From contig JAFEMH010005404.1 of NCBI GenBank assembly GCA_022495995.1, positions 62,001 through 126,000 of the forward strand: a stretch of DNA of 64,000 bases, written 5' to 3'. Numbering within the stretch: the stretch's first letter is position 1; the number at the start of each line of letters is the position of its first letter. Origin of the DNA: Adenophora triphylla var. japonica (taxonomy: Eukaryota > Streptophyta > Magnoliopsida > Asterales > Campanulaceae). Below the pieces are notes generated by a model. It was given only the letters and a program-made list of their open reading frames with translations, made no database searches and had not been told where the DNA came from. The position numbers and the translations under genes were made by a program. Shown in pieces: positions 34,201 to 46,079 of this stretch.

Positions 34201-36595
34201 ATCTCCCCCACTCAAACCCTTGCCGTCCCTGTTCGCTACATAAGCACCACACACTGGCCCACTGAGCAAAAACAACTAGGGTTCAAGTGGCTTACCTAAT
34301 GCACACCCAAAAGTCCATAAATATTATTGGTTCTCATTGGTAGCTTTGTGGGCTTATACTAGCCTATGTGGTATGCGGTATTACATTGGATTCAAACAAC
34401 ATGCAATCATCAACAAATAATCATGCTTTAGATAAAGGTTTCATAAAAAATCAAGGATGATACTATGCTATTCGTGATACCTTCTCGCGATCAAGCAAGA
34501 TAGCACATGTATTTTAAGATTAACACGACCTTTCTCTCAATGGTTCCGTTCATTAACCAAAATCCATTAAGTTTATATTAAAATTCACATATTTTCCAAT
34601 TAAGGATCATCCCTAGGCAATTAATATACTCTCTTGATTAATAGTGCCTAGTTTACTTCATATGATTCCGTTAATCAAGATTTACGGCTAAGTCCATCTC
34701 TTGATTAACTAGAATCATACAAGTAATGACGTCTCTAAATTATATTTATTAATAGTGATATGAAGAAAATTGATTTAGGATGAAGATAAAGGAAGAAGCA
34801 TGATTATAATGATGAACACATAAGGTTGAGTTTCCAACCCCAAGAACTAGGAGGATTACTCACAAGCCATTGACATTATGATAACAAGGAGATAAGAATA
34901 AAGCATGAGATAATAGATAAGGGAAAGAGATACTTATTCTTATGATTGAAATAGAGATAATGGTTGTAAAAGAAACTTTCAAACTTGTATTGATTTTCAA
35001 AAACTCCAACACATAAGGTTGAGTTTTCAACCCCAAGAACTAGGGGGATTACTCACAAGCCATTGACATTATAATAACAAGGAGATAAGAATAAAGCATG
35101 AAATAATAGATAAGGGAGAGAGATACTTATTCTTATGATTGAAAGAGAGATAATGGTTGTAAAAGAAACTTTCAAACTTGTATTGATTTTCAAAAACTCC
35201 AAGTACAAGAACTCTAAAAATAATTGATGAATCTTAGAATTAAATGATGTTTTGGAATGTAATCTATGTTAGAGTATCTTTTCACAAAATTTTGGATGAT
35301 TAAATCTGATGAAAATATGTCTTTATTATAGGCCTTGGGTCAAAAGTGACACCCATTTCTCCAAAAGCCTCCACACTTTGAAAAGTCACCTTTTGGCTGA
35401 GAACAGGTGTTGCTCGGCCGAGTCATATGACCTGCTTGGTCGAGCAAGTCTTCTCCAAAAATACATTCCTTCGGCTTTGATCTGCTCGGCCAAGTCGTCG
35501 AGCACCTGCTGCTTTGGTCTGATTTTTCAAATTTTCTTTTTCCAAGTGTTTTACTTTGCCCCCTTTTTATCATTCTACTCCAAAAGCTTTATTACATGCC
35601 GTTTTTTACTCCAAAATGTACATAATTCCTGTTCAATCATAACAACATACCACCAAATATAAAATCCGCGAAACAAGAATAAATATGAGCTAAATTAAAC
35701 TAAAATGATTTAAAACTAAACTAAATAAAGTACATATTTATTATATAAGTGCCTATAAAATAGACACTTATCAATACTACCTTCGTCCCAAACTTGAATG
35801 TCCAAAAAATTTTGAAATTTGCTCTTGATCAAAAGCAAATTTGAAAAGTTTTTGGTTATTCATTTTGGGACAGAGGTAGTAACAAACTAATCATTGGAGG
35901 CTTCATTATGATAAATTTGAACTAAAACGTTTAAACTTTGTAGAGACGTGTAAATTTGTATAAATGTTAAGTCATATATAGTCTTCTTAACCATAAAAAA
36001 AAAAAAAAAAAAAAGAGTTAAAGCCTTAAAGCCGACTCTTTACCTGAAGTCGAGTGAGTAGCATTCATGAAGACTCAGAACCAGCGATACGATCAGCAGA
36101 GAATTTTTTATATGGTAGATGAAAGAGGAAGGTAGTATAGGAGAATGATCTTCAATCGCGGTTTGATTATTGAGTAAGTAGCATGAGTTTGCTACAGAAC
36201 CACATATAGTGTAATTTAGGAATTAGGACAATGATTTTCAACCGCGGTCTGATGTTGGAAGGTACTAGATACAGTACTGAGGTTGCTCAATGTATACAGT
36301 CTCGAAATTGAGGATTCTGTATTCATAGCATCCTGTAGTGGTAGCACTACTGGGCAAATGGTGGGGAAATTTCTGCTTGGCCATGCTGACTTTGCATAGG
36401 CAGATAAGTTGTATGTAGTGCTATTACATGATCCAATCTCATCTCACTACGACTTGGCTTTGAGACTATATGATCTGCGCTCGAGCTTGTCAGCAGGTTG
36501 TTTATGTAAACAAGCTCAAGCTCATGTAGCCAAAGTCTGGGGTAATGAGCTTGCAAGTCTGGCTCAGGATCAGGATCGCTCTCTCTCTCTCTATT

Positions 36596-36654
<59 letters not shown>

Positions 36655-38842
36655 ATATATATGTATGTATATATAGTACTGACCAGCTATTACAAAACTA
36701 AATTGCTGCAACTTGATTAGTCTCCTTTGATGAATACCCTTCTTTTTTCATGAACACAATTTTACTGAACAATATCTCTGTGAGTGCACAAGTATGAATG
36801 TATAGATAAAGGGACAACTTGATTATTCCGACAAGTATGCAGACATCTTTAGACGTCTCAAGTCAAGTCCCCTTTCCTTTTTTGGGAAGTTTTCTATCCC
36901 AAGCTTTCTAAATGGGCGAGAAAAGGGCACGGGGGGGGGGGGGTGGAGGTCTATTCTAAGAGTCTAGAAAAAGGATCTTTCATCAGACCAATATAAACCT
37001 CGTCGAGATCTTACAACATGAATTCAACACATCTTTCTATCTTGTGGATATGAAGGCATAAGATTCCTGGCGAAAAAGAGATATGTATCCCATCTCACCT
37101 ATAGTGTGACAGCATGGTTTTCTTGCTTTCTTCATTCTACCAATGAAAGAGGAATTTAGAAACGTTTGGGAGATCTAAATGATAGGGCAGATAGATACCA
37201 GTTGTAGGGATTCATGGCACAAGCTAGGCCTTTCTATGGCGAAATTTGCTAGAATAAAGTGCTCTGTAACAAAGACTCCTCATTACATTTGTCATATCTT
37301 AGGAAATTACATGTTATAGACACGCAGATCTTTCAAGGTTTAAATGGACATTCCAGCTCGTCACTTTTAGTGATATTTTTGGAATTTCAGATAATCAGCT
37401 ACTCCCTCCGTCCCTAAATGAATGTTGAAAAAAGTTTCAAATTTACTGTTGATCAAAAGCAAATTTGAAACGTTTTTCGACATTTATTTAGGCACACAGG
37501 GAGTATTAAACTGTCTCCTGCTCTTTAGTAAGCTCGCAACTTTGAGTATATCTTCACTTATTCCTATTAGAGTCATAAGACTTCATAATGTCTTGTCGAA
37601 ACATTTTTCACTTGAAGTGGCATCCCTACTCCCATTGGCTGAGTAGTATCTCTATAGCTATATATTAAGAGAGAAGGGGGGGGGGGGTTTGCCTATAATA
37701 GCTCTGCCTGACCTTCGTCTAGAGGCCTTCTCCAAGTACCGCACCTTTATTTTTGATTAAATGTTACTACATCCGTCCCAAAAGGAATGCCCATTTTTTG
37801 TTCTTGATCTGGAAAAAAATGGGTATTTATTTTGGGATGGAGGGATTATAAATTAAGTTTTGTTGGGAAACGACACAAAATACGATTGGCCCACAAGCAA
37901 TAGATGAACAATAAAGAAGGAGAAAATTGCACAAGAACACACACGATCACACAAGAATTGTTTACCCAGTTCCTTCTAATCAAGAAGTACGTCTGGGGCA
38001 CTACCAAGCCAGGGTTATTCTTAATAATTTCACAATAATATGATGTTACAATATGTTTATGGCCGTCACTTGGCATTATATAGAGTACAAGAGTCAAACC
38101 CTAAACCTAGGCACAAAAGGAGTCACGATTTTGGAGAAGATTACCCTACCCAGCCCAGCCCAACCCGAGTTTGCACGCGTAGCATGGCCGCACGCCTAAA
38201 GCTGCACGCCCGTGCAAATAATGCCGTATCTGCTGTTGTTTCTTACTTGCTTCGCACGGCCGTGCTCATCACAAGGCATGCCGTGCCAAACTCTTCTTCC
38301 AGCCAACACGTTTTTCCTCCTTTTCCTTGGTTCCATTTTATCTCTACTCCAACAAGTTTGCCTGAGAACAAATGTAAGCTAGATTGTAATCCAATAGTCC
38401 TCTCCTCCTTCACATGAATAGACACTTTGTTTGTAAGACCTTTTGGTGCTTATTTTCTTTTAGCACTCAAATCATAACACTTGCAATCCTCTAGTGGGAC
38501 TTTATCTGCTAGTAAAAATATCTAATTGCATGCAATGTTCCTTATAACACATGATCCTACTTATAAATCTGATAAAATTCACAGGGCACAAACGATGAGA
38601 TAGTTGACTGGTCACATGGGAAGCGGCTATGGGAGCTTGCCAAGGAAAAATATGATCCATTGTGGGTCCAGGGAGGAGGCCATTGTAATCTTGAAACTTT
38701 TCCAGAGTACATAAAACATTTGCGCAAGTTTGTAAGCGCAATGGAAAAACTCTCCTCAAAGCAAAGCAAGCAACGGCTTACAAATACCCCAAGTATACCA
38801 GAAGCCAAACACAACAAATGCTTGAGATTCGGAAAAAGATAA
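31259..38842 (+). CDS. ABHD17-like alpha/beta hydrolase, five exons, intact
   Basis: Exons 31259-31593, 32293-32329, 32452-32688, 32769-32816 and 38585-38842, all with GT-AG introns; total 915 bp, 304 residues. The N-terminus [20 protein letters not shown] has Gly2 and Ser6, a likely myristoylation signal. Next come [19 protein letters not shown] (oxyanion/HGNA motif), [12 protein letters not shown], the nucleophile elbow [11 protein letters not shown] (Ser about residue 147), [13 protein letters not shown] (catalytic Asp) and QGGGHCNLE (catalytic His), so the triad is complete. The basic tail ends [11 protein letters not shown]. Animal ABHD17 enzymes remove palmitate from membrane proteins; plant members are presumed similar but little studied. 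I start at 31259 because it is the first in-frame ATG and gives the myristoylation motif. Intron 4 is 5.8 kb and transposon-filled. Confidence 0.92.
33486..33745. mobile_element. TACTCCCTCCG MITE in intron 4 of the hydrolase gene
   Basis: Ends TACTCCCTCCGACCCATAAA and TTTTATGGGACGGAGGGAGTA-type inverted termini, with CTCTCTCCTACCC in the centre. Confidence 0.87.
33779..35771 (-). mobile_element. LTR-like insertion in intron 4 (probable solo LTR, about 2 kb)
   Basis: On the minus strand it starts TGATAAGTGTCTATTTTATA and ends CTCGTGGGATCGACCC...GTGCACTTGCGGCA, an ending I recognise from many plant LTRs. TG...CA ends are present; I could not find a clean 5-bp duplication. Inside lie a dispersed repeat (33995-34205), a 193-bp tandem duplication and GC-rich CTCGGCCGAG-type dyads (35413-35503). 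No coding region. Confidence 0.55.
34816..35201. repeat. 193-bp tandem duplication
   Basis: AACACATAAGGTTGAGTTT begins copies at about 34815 and 35008. Both run through ACTCACAAGCCATTGACATT and CTTATTCTTATGATTGAAA to TTTTCAAAAACTCCA, with few differences. Confidence 0.9.
35775..35881. mobile_element. short MITE, 107 bp, TACTACCTTCGTCCC ends
   Basis: TACTACCTTCGTCCCAAA and TTTTGGGACAGAGGTAGTA are inverted. An AAATTTGCTCTTGATC-type core is shared with the copies at 37400-37505 and 37767-37849. Confidence 0.82.
36590..36672. repeat. (TA)n microsatellite with TATG variants
   Basis: An uninterrupted TA run of about 45 bp flanked by TATATACA and TATGTATG steps, preceded by a short CT run. The rest of 35900-37390 within the intron is unique-looking; a run of 13-14 G is at about 36930-36943. 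Confidence 0.95.
37400..37505. mobile_element. short MITE, TACTCCCTCCGTCCC ends
   Basis: TACTCCCTCCGTCCCTAAAT and ATTTAGGCACACAGGGAGTA are inverted, with AGTTTCAAATTTAC against GCAAATTTGAAACG inside. Related to the 35775 copy. Confidence 0.85.
37767..37849. mobile_element. very short MITE, ACTACATCCGTCCCAAA ends
   Basis: ACATCCGTCCCAAAAGGAAT and TTATTTTGGGATGGAGGGAT are inverted around a TTGTTCTTGATCTGG core. About 83 bp long. Confidence 0.75.
37853..38490. repeat. LTR- or leader-like repeat with GCACGGCCGTGC dyads in intron 4
   Basis: GTTTACCCAGTTCCTTCTAA followed by AGAAGTACGTCTGGGGC resembles the primer-proximal part of some plant retroelement LTRs. GC-rich dyads TGCACGCCCGTGCA (38203-38216) and GCACGGCCGTGC (38254-38265) stand out in AT-rich sequence. 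The ORF of 125 codons at 38040-38417 has no recognisable product. Call is tentative. Confidence 0.35.
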
Positions 38843-39966
38843 CTTTTTCTTCCTTATTTACCCTTTGGAGCATTTGAGAAGTGAGGAGATAAAATTTCTG
38901 GGTTTTATGAGCTCGGCCTTCACAGAGACTTTAACATCAAGATTGAACGTCCAAAGCTTATTTGTCTCCCGGTATGTTTCTCAAATTTCGAGAACTTATC
39001 TTGTGAAATATATGTAAATTAAGGCCAAATTAATCTAGATCTTGCCCACGATGATTCTTGAAATGAACTTCTGTAGCTATATCATTGTTGTTTCGTTCTT
39101 AAATGTGACTATTCTGTTGTATTGTCAGAAAACTGAAAAGGGTAGCTGTGTAATTGATCTGGAATTCACTTGTAATTAACAAAGTCTATGTTCAGTAGAT
39201 TGTAGAAGTCAACATTTTGAATGAAAGGAAGTATCAAATTTCTGTTTTCATCTGTCTCTGCATATATGTCCATTTCCGTCTGTTCTTTTATTTATGATCT
39301 GCAATGGCTTAATATAATGTCGTTCAGTGCACGTTTATGACCCGAAAATGCAAAATACTCCCTTTTTTTTTTTTTTTTTTTTTTTTTGCAAAATGTTCCA
39401 ACTGTAGTGACAATTGTATTATTTGTGCCTAGCCGGCCCTTTTGTCAATTTTCTAGGCTATAATGGTCTGTTACTATTTGTTTATGTTAGTGCAAAAGTC
39501 TTTGATTATGTGTGTTGTTATATCCGAAAAAACTAGCAGGCTTGTTTCTTTCTTCTTGTCAGGGAAGGTACAAGTAGACACCAACTGACATTTTTATAAC
39601 CTAAAACTAGATTTGGCAAACTAAGTATCAGATCTTATCCTTAAACTTGACCAGGTCATAACTTGAAAATGCTCATTATCGCCGGCAATATATTATAAAT
39701 TTAATAAGATGTTATTAACATGGATGACCAATGGAAGGCAAAGTTTAATGGTGTATGATTACAACATAAGAGTAAATTGGTTGTCAATTATATGAAACTT
39801 TCAGATATTGCAATATTCTGTATCTAACAATATCTATAAACAAAGACATGAAAGTTGTGTTTGCAAAGCTACTTTATACAAAAGTGGAACACATTAACTG
39901 GGACTTGGAATATAATGTCAAGTAACATTTGGTTAGGTACATTTCATGACCTAATGCTCCCTTCAC

Positions 39967-39968
<2 letters not shown>
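38843..39968. other. 3' flank of the hydrolase gene, no further gene
   Basis: Includes the likely 3' untranslated region (AT-rich; candidate AATGAAAGG-type signal near 39220) and a T run at about 39361-39388. No ORF or RNA gene supported. Confidence 0.6.
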
Positions 39969-40013
<45 letters not shown>

Positions 40014-40062
40014 TGTCTCTCCCTCTCTCTCTTTCCCTCTCTCTCTCTCTCTCTCTCTATCT
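39969..40062. repeat. (CT)n microsatellite
   Basis: About 94 bp of CT dinucleotide with a few CCCTCTGTCTC interruptions. The interval 40063-40430 after it is AT-rich and empty. Confidence 0.95.
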
Positions 40063-40430
40063 CAGATAAATCATGTTCATGCAGTGGGATAGCTATGCCC
40101 ACCATTATACAGAGTTTGTTTGTACATACTAGTAGTGACTATTTAACACATAGTGGATTTTGATTATGGTATGATTATGATTATGATCATAATCCACTCA
40201 TAAATGTAGATTTCCCACTACAAAGACTCTTTGACAAATGGAATCTTGTAATTGTCATCTATAAATAAAAATATCAAGAAATCAACTGCAACATCTATTA
40301 TGGAACGGTGAAATGCGATTAATTAATGAACATCATAGAATACAAGAAGATGTTTTATTGCAAAATTATTAATTATGAGTAGTAATAAACATTTGAAATA
40401 GAAATACAAGTACCACAAACCATGCGAACT

Positions 40431-41409
40431 CTAGGTTATGGTAAAAGGATGTATTCTGTGTCCTGCTGATGACACTACTGGCTGAGTAAGTGAAGAAGGA
40501 TCAAGGCCATGGAGGCTCATACCAGATGATAAGGCTGCATTTGGTAGTTTTCCAGACCGCGTCAATGCCCAAAATTCATCGATGGGGCCCATGCGGATGT
40601 AAGAACAATCCGTACCCTCAAATGTAGCAGCCATGTTAGCTTGCATAAAGATGATCCGCTTAAGATAAAGTCGATATTTCTGCGCGCGCAAAAAAAAAAA
40701 AAAAAAAAAAACTATAATTTGGCATAAATTCTAATTCTTGATGTGACAAGTGTTTCACTAATGAAGCAAGCACCCAAATATTTGTACCAGAAAATGGCTT
40801 GCAACGTTTTCTCTAGTGAGCCCTTCAACATTAATCAAATCAAGAATCTTTTTGGGTGTGGCTTCTGCAATATTAACATAGATTAATGAAATAAAGGCCA
40901 AGTTAGTCCGGGAAATGAAAGGTATATACTCCCTCCATCCCGTACACCATTACACTTTGTGTTTGGGCACGAAGATTAAGAAAAAGTGTAAGTGTTTTTG
41001 TGTTTGGGCACGAAGATTAAGAAAAAGTGCAAGTGTTCTGAGTGTATGGAAAATGTAATGGTATGTGGGACACTCAAAATGGACAAAGTGGTGTAATGGT
41101 ATACGGGATTGAGGGAGTATATCAAAGGAATGATAGCTAATTGCTAAGGAACTCACTCTCAATGCCCAATTGGTTAACTGCAGTAATAAACTTTGTGTGG
41201 AGGTCTACAGACCAAACAACTCGAGGATTGTTTTGGCTAACAGATTCAGACTTTGGGTCAACTTTCTTTTTACGGATAACATGTTGCCATATATTCCTGA
41301 GCTCCTCAAGTTGAACAGGTTTCGCTAAATAATCACAAGCTCCGTGCGTTATCCCCTTCATCACAAGCTTGGGATCGCTATTTGCAGACAACACTAGCAC
41401 CATTTTCAT
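40431..41409 (-). pseudogene. type-B response regulator fragment (receiver end plus GARP/Myb-like domain)
   Basis: Three exons with GT-AG junctions are readable: 41409-41157, 40864-40788 and 40679-40431. Exon one reads VLSANSDPKLVMKGITHGA and CDYLAKPVQLEELRNIWQ, the C-terminal half of a receiver domain with its conserved Lys-Pro, then RVVWSVDLHTKFITAVNQLG. Exon two reads KATPKKILDLINVEGLTREN and VASHF; exon three KYRLYLKR, completing the GARP DNA-binding domain. Then follow YIRMGPIDEFWALTRSGKLP and a stop. Type-B regulators are cytokinin-responsive transcription factors of about 550-700 residues. Here the receiver N-terminus with the phospho-accepting Asp and nearly all of the activation domain are missing, and I found no upstream exons to 46 kb. 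Probably a truncated copy. Confidence 0.8.
40927..41119. mobile_element. MITE in the response-regulator fragment's intron
   Basis: TACTCCCTCCATCCCGTACA and ATACGGGATTGAGGGAGTA are inverted. An internal 40-bp direct repeat (GTGTTTGGGCACGAAGATTA twice) is present. It lies between exons one and two without touching splice sites. Confidence 0.87.
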
Positions 41410-41726
41410 AATAAGTTAATAAATACATTAAGTTTCAAATGTGGAGAAAAAAATGTATATTTATTATAGATGAGTTTTCCTGAAAGACTTGAGGAAGGTA
41501 ATTGGCTTACAAATTGAATGACAATTTCATTTTATTCCGTGCCAATCAAACGGAGGGGTTTGATCAGTTTTTTTCCATTTCAATTCCTTCAGAAATTCAA
41601 TTTCATTGACCATTTCATTTCTTCACTTTTTTTCCATCGAACCAAACGCCCCTAATTATGTCAACAAAGGGACTTTTGAATGACAATTTTGTCCTCCAGC
41701 CGCCAGTGCATGTGACATTTACAAAG

Positions 41727-42026
41727 TACTCCCTCCGTCCCAGCAAGAGTCACCCTTTTAGGGGTGGCACGCAAATTAAGGAAAAAAGTGGGAAGAAAAA
41801 ATGTTGTGAGTGTAATTTGAAAATAGGAGAGAGAATTAGTGGAGAAAATAGTGAATTTAAAAGGTGTTGTGAGTGTAATTTGAAAAGAGGAGAGAGAATT
41901 AGTGGAGGGAATAGTTAGTGGGATAATAGAATATTAATAAAACATTTCCTTTTTAGAAAATGTGATGCTTCAAACGGGATGTCATTTTGGGTAAAAAGTG
42001 ACACTTGGGTTGGGATGGAGGGAGTA
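41727..42026. mobile_element. TACTCCCTCCGTCCCAGC MITE
   Basis: Ends TACTCCCTCCGTCCCAGC and GGTTGGGATGGAGGGAGTA, with GTCACCCTTTTAGGGGT against GGGTAAAAAGTGACAC inside. A 57-bp internal tandem repeat carries GTTGTGAGTGTAATTTGAAA. The interval 41410-41720 has only the CGTTTGGTTC-like text of another small repeat. Confidence 0.87.
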
Positions 42027-42250
42027 CAATATTTGTTTCTTGTGAAATGGGAGTGATTGAAAATGTCAAGAAATGCAGAGTTGCTTAATTATGTCAACAT
42101 TGATTTGATTATCTAACCATTTTGATTTTTGTAAGAACTACCAGTACTCCTGACCCGTGCAAATGGGACAATATTAAAAGATAAACAATATTAAAAGTAT
42201 TCAATGTCTCAAAATTTTAAATATCTCAACATTCATGAAAATAGAATAGC

Positions 42251-42558
42251 AAACAATCATAAACTATAAATTGATATTGCCTAAGTTTATTCTTAACTCT
42301 TGCATCAACTTGAAAGTATATGAAAATTCAAATGTTAGATTGAAGTATCAAACTGAAAATGTGAAAGAATCTAAATGTGCACAAATAATAACAAATAGAT
42401 TAGCAAACAATCACAAACTACAAACATATATTGCCTAAGTTTATCCTTAACTCTTGCATCAACTTGAAAGTAAATGAAAATTCAAATGTTAGATTGAAAT
42501 ATCAAACTAAAAATGTGAAAGAACCTAAAAGTGCACAAATAACAACAAATGTTCAAAT
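42251..42558. repeat. 154-bp tandem duplication
   Basis: AAACAATCAT/CAAACTA begins copies at 42251 and 42405. Both include ATTGCCTAAGTTTAT, CTTAACTCTTGCATCAACTT and AAATTCAAATGTTAGATTGA. About 90 percent alike. The following 42560-43790 is AT-rich, with no gene I can support. Confidence 0.88.
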
Positions 42559-43798
42559 TTATGGTATTTACCATAAGGGTTGAAAATTGGTTCACAGTTT
42601 TTGAAGTTGCAAATATGAATTTCTCCATAAACCGTTCACACATCACTCTCCAATTCCACATACATATCAATCTTGAACTTTAACATAACTCAATTATGAT
42701 TGAAACAGAATTGTGCCAGAAACAAAGTACTATAAGCAATCACAAAATTACATCAAAGGCCCATATCCTCACCATTCCCTTTCCACGAGACTTTCTCCAC
42801 TTTGCTCCCGTTACAAAATAACAAAACCATGCAAGTAAAGGAATCATCCCACATATCTTCATACATCAACTGTGGTGGAGTCATTTGTGAATTAGTTGGA
42901 GCTTCAGTATCTTGCGAATCTTCTATCGAACACGGGGAAGCCTTTTTAAAACATGCATTAGATCAATATATACATATATATATAGTTATATATAAATGTG
43001 TCATGTTATCGATATTAGGTCCCGCCATTTAATTAGTTAGTTATCCATCCCATTATAAATCTCTTAAATTTATTTTTTTAGTTAATTTAATTGAAATTTA
43101 ACAAAAAAAATTACTAAAATTCATTTATTCATAAAGTTTTAAATATTATTATTAATACAACAATATATTAAATTTTATAAAAATTATTTAATATGAAACA
43201 GCTGAAGTATACTGATATCACGAAAAATACAAAGAGATTGTGATTGATAGATTCAGGAATAATTTTAGAAACCGGTTAATGAGAGTCGTTGGATTAAAGC
43301 ATTGATAATTAATCTTACAGTTAGAATTGAAGAAGAAAATAAATTATCAAATGGCAGCCCTTGGATCATAGCGGTTATGGATCGATATCAACCGCTTTTT
43401 GTGTAAAGTCAATAGGCGGTTATGAACTGAGGTATTGTAAGTGGGTAGGAGAGAGAAAATGAGATAGAAAATAGTAAGACGATAGTCGTTATGAGTATTA
43501 CAAATGAGTCTCATTAATAAATAAATATTATATATTTTCGTTCATAAAAAATGAGACTTATCAATAAGACACTCTAGATGACAAAGTGGGTAAGATTATT
43601 TGGAATAGAAGTAGATGGAGTATTGCATTAAATTAAGGTCAACATATGCATTTTGGCTAACGGGAGTTAGTCATGAAACTAACTCCGGATAATATGTCAT
43701 GTGAAATGATCAAATTGTCCCTTAAAAAAAGATGTCCATGATATATGACTTGAAAATATAACATCATTTTTTTATTTGCAACAGATTATAAAAACAAA

Positions 43799-44056
43799 TA
43801 CTCCCTCCGTCTCGAAAAATTTAGATCACTTTGACTTTAATAGTCAACTCAATCGAATTTTGACCATAATTTTATGAAAATTTAGATATTTTTATGCAAT
43901 TACAAAAATTGTTATTGTTTCACCATTAAAAATACTATCAATAACAATTTTTAGAATTTCATGGAAATATCTATATTTTTCTATAAAATTATTCATATTT
44001 TTTTATAAAAATATGTCAAAATTTGATTGAGTTGATTCTGCGAAATAAAGGGAGCG
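43799..44056. mobile_element. decayed TACTCCCTCCG MITE
   Basis: Left end TACTCCCTCCGTCTCG is intact; the right end has decayed to AAATAAAGGGAGCG. Inner inverted text GACCATAATTTTATG against ATAAAATTATTCAT supports one element. Confidence 0.6.
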
Positions 44057-44258
44057 ATCGGATCTACACACTTTAATTTGTAAAAATTATATTACAAAAG
44101 TAACAAAAATCCATGTCAGTTAAATTGTAAATTGAGAGAAAGTCAGACAGTCACAACCAGACCACTTGCTTGTTTTCTTTCCATTTACATTTGAATTGAA
44201 AATCTGTGTACACGTCAATTTCCAAATAATAGTTATGTATACTATTACTACATTATTA

Positions 44259-44488
44259 TACTCCCGTATCGTCCCACGTGAATGAAAATTTTAGTCAAAT
44301 TAATATAACTTTGATCAATAATTTAAATAAAAAATAGTGATTCTAATAAAAATTTAATTTTTTTATTATAACACAATTAATAATATTTTCAATAATGATT
44401 TTTAGATTTTTATAAAAATTATTATTTTCTATTTAAATTAATAGTTAAAATTATTGCAATTTGACTAAAAGTCTCGTGATGGAGGGAG
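44259..44488. mobile_element. TACTCCCGTATCGTCCCA MITE, its last bases hit by the MULE
   Basis: Starts TACTCCCGTATCGTCCCA and ends AGTCTCGTGATGGAGGGAG at 44488; the final TA is found across the 8-kb MULE at 52584-52585. The 10 bp ATGGAGGGAG is duplicated on both sides of the MULE. The MITE therefore served as the insertion target. Confidence 0.8.
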
Positions 44489-44723
44489 GATTTTTTTCTC
44501 AAATAATACTGTTTAGAAATTTTATTTTCCAAAATGACTTACTGTTCAAACTTTTGCCCAAAGTGTCCCACTTTTTGAAACTCGCTACACCGTGTAGCGA
44601 GTTTGACTTGGACAGGTCAAACTCGCTACACGGTGTAGCGAGTTTCATGTAATTAAGTTTGCCAGTTTGATCATTAATTAGGGCAATTAATTAAGCAAAA
44701 CTCACTACACGGTGTAGCGAGTT
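44489..44723 (+). repeat. left terminal inverted repeat of the MULE, three dyads
   Basis: Aligns with 52338-52573 in reverse complement with roughly ten differences. Dyads (arms AACTCGCTACAC/GTGTAGCGAGTT with one central base) lie at 44579-44603, 44620-44644 and 44699-44723. Between the first two is TTGACTTGGACAGGTCAA, itself an imperfect palindrome. Confidence 0.92.
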
Positions 44724-46079
44724 ATTAAAAATCCAAAACTCTTCCAGTTTACAGTCTTCATAAAAAAAAAAAAAAATCCTAAGTTTTCTTTCTAAGTTCA
44801 GCCGCCCCAAGCAAGAAGAAGAAGAAGAAACAAACCAATAAGAAGAAGAAGAAACAAGGGTTGATTTTGCCATTCAAATTCAAAATTTTATAATTGTAAG
44901 TTTATATTCTTGTATTTTACTTTATTTTGTTTTGAATTTAGCTTTGATTTTATTATTTATTTACTTGCAATTTAGATTTTTTTTTTTTGATGACATCGGT
45001 TATTAATTCCTATAATAAATATATACGATGCATTTTATATATTGCATATAAATAATTCAAATGTTTTAGCATGATTGGAGAAAAAATAGAAGAAAATTAA
45101 ACCTTACAAAAATAAATAAATAATAATAATAATTATAGTTGTATTGGATAAGCAAATATTGTAGTGTTAATAATATTTCTAAGTGAAATTGTGTCAAGTA
45201 AATGATTAAGTTATCAAAATTTTAAGAATATAGTGGATAATTATTTATTGTAGTGACATTAGCCCTTTCCTAATATAATATATAGATGAAACTTAAACAT
45301 CTTCAAAATGTCTATTGAATGAAAAATATATAGACATCCAATTTTAGGTGAATGGAGATTATTTTTTTGTTTATATGCACGAATTTATGAAAACTTAAAT
45401 TAAAATTTTGAAAATATGTTTATACACATAAATTTCTAGAAATATTATTTGATACACAATAAAAATGCTATCAATAACAAATTATAAAATGTAATGACAT
45501 TAGTTCTTAGAATATTAATTAAAATTCATCATATTATCATAGTTTAATCAAAGTGAATATAATTAATGTTTTATTGTTGAGATGATTGTAAATCATTTTT
45601 ATGCATTGAGATCGACTATAATAATTTTGAATATATTAAATTTTATTTATGATAGTTTAATTAGATACAAAGATAATACAATTTGAACCCATTAATAAAT
45701 TTTATCTGGATTAACATGAGTTGATAAAATGATCCTTACATTATTAATTATTCAAATAAAAAAAGAATAATACAAATTAAGATCTTATGATTAAAATATC
45801 CCCAAACTTGATTAATTAATTGAGATAAAATGGTTTTTCAAAACCGCATGAGGATTACTCTCTAAGTATTACTTAGTATATAGGCTGAAAATCAAGACCT
45901 TTCCCACAGGCACTTCTTGGAAGTGTGGGATAACTTTGGATTACAATGCCACGTACTAGTAATTACACTTTTGTATTCTCTTATTTATTTTCTTGCCACG
46001 TAGAACAATAACCACGTACCTATAAAGTATTTAGGAAATAATGATTATTAATTACCAACTTTGATATTGAAATAAATAG

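Noticed and set aside
33779..35771. Full LTR retrotransposon in intron 4
   Set aside because: No second LTR, primer-binding site or coding region; at best a solo LTR, and without a clear target duplication.
38040..38417. 125-codon ORF inside intron 4
   Set aside because: Low similarity to anything known, lies in a repeat with GC dyads, and no splice or start context supports it.
42482..43032. Missing upstream exons of the response regulator
   Set aside because: Searched by eye for the receiver N-terminal Asp-Asp and DxxMP motifs on the minus strand up to 46 kb and found none; ORFs here read AT-rich tandem-duplicated or unmatched sequence.
44579..44723. Possible CRISPR-like array of dyads
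   Set aside because: Plant nuclear context, spacers themselves repeated and palindromic, and the copies belong to a MULE terminal repeat.
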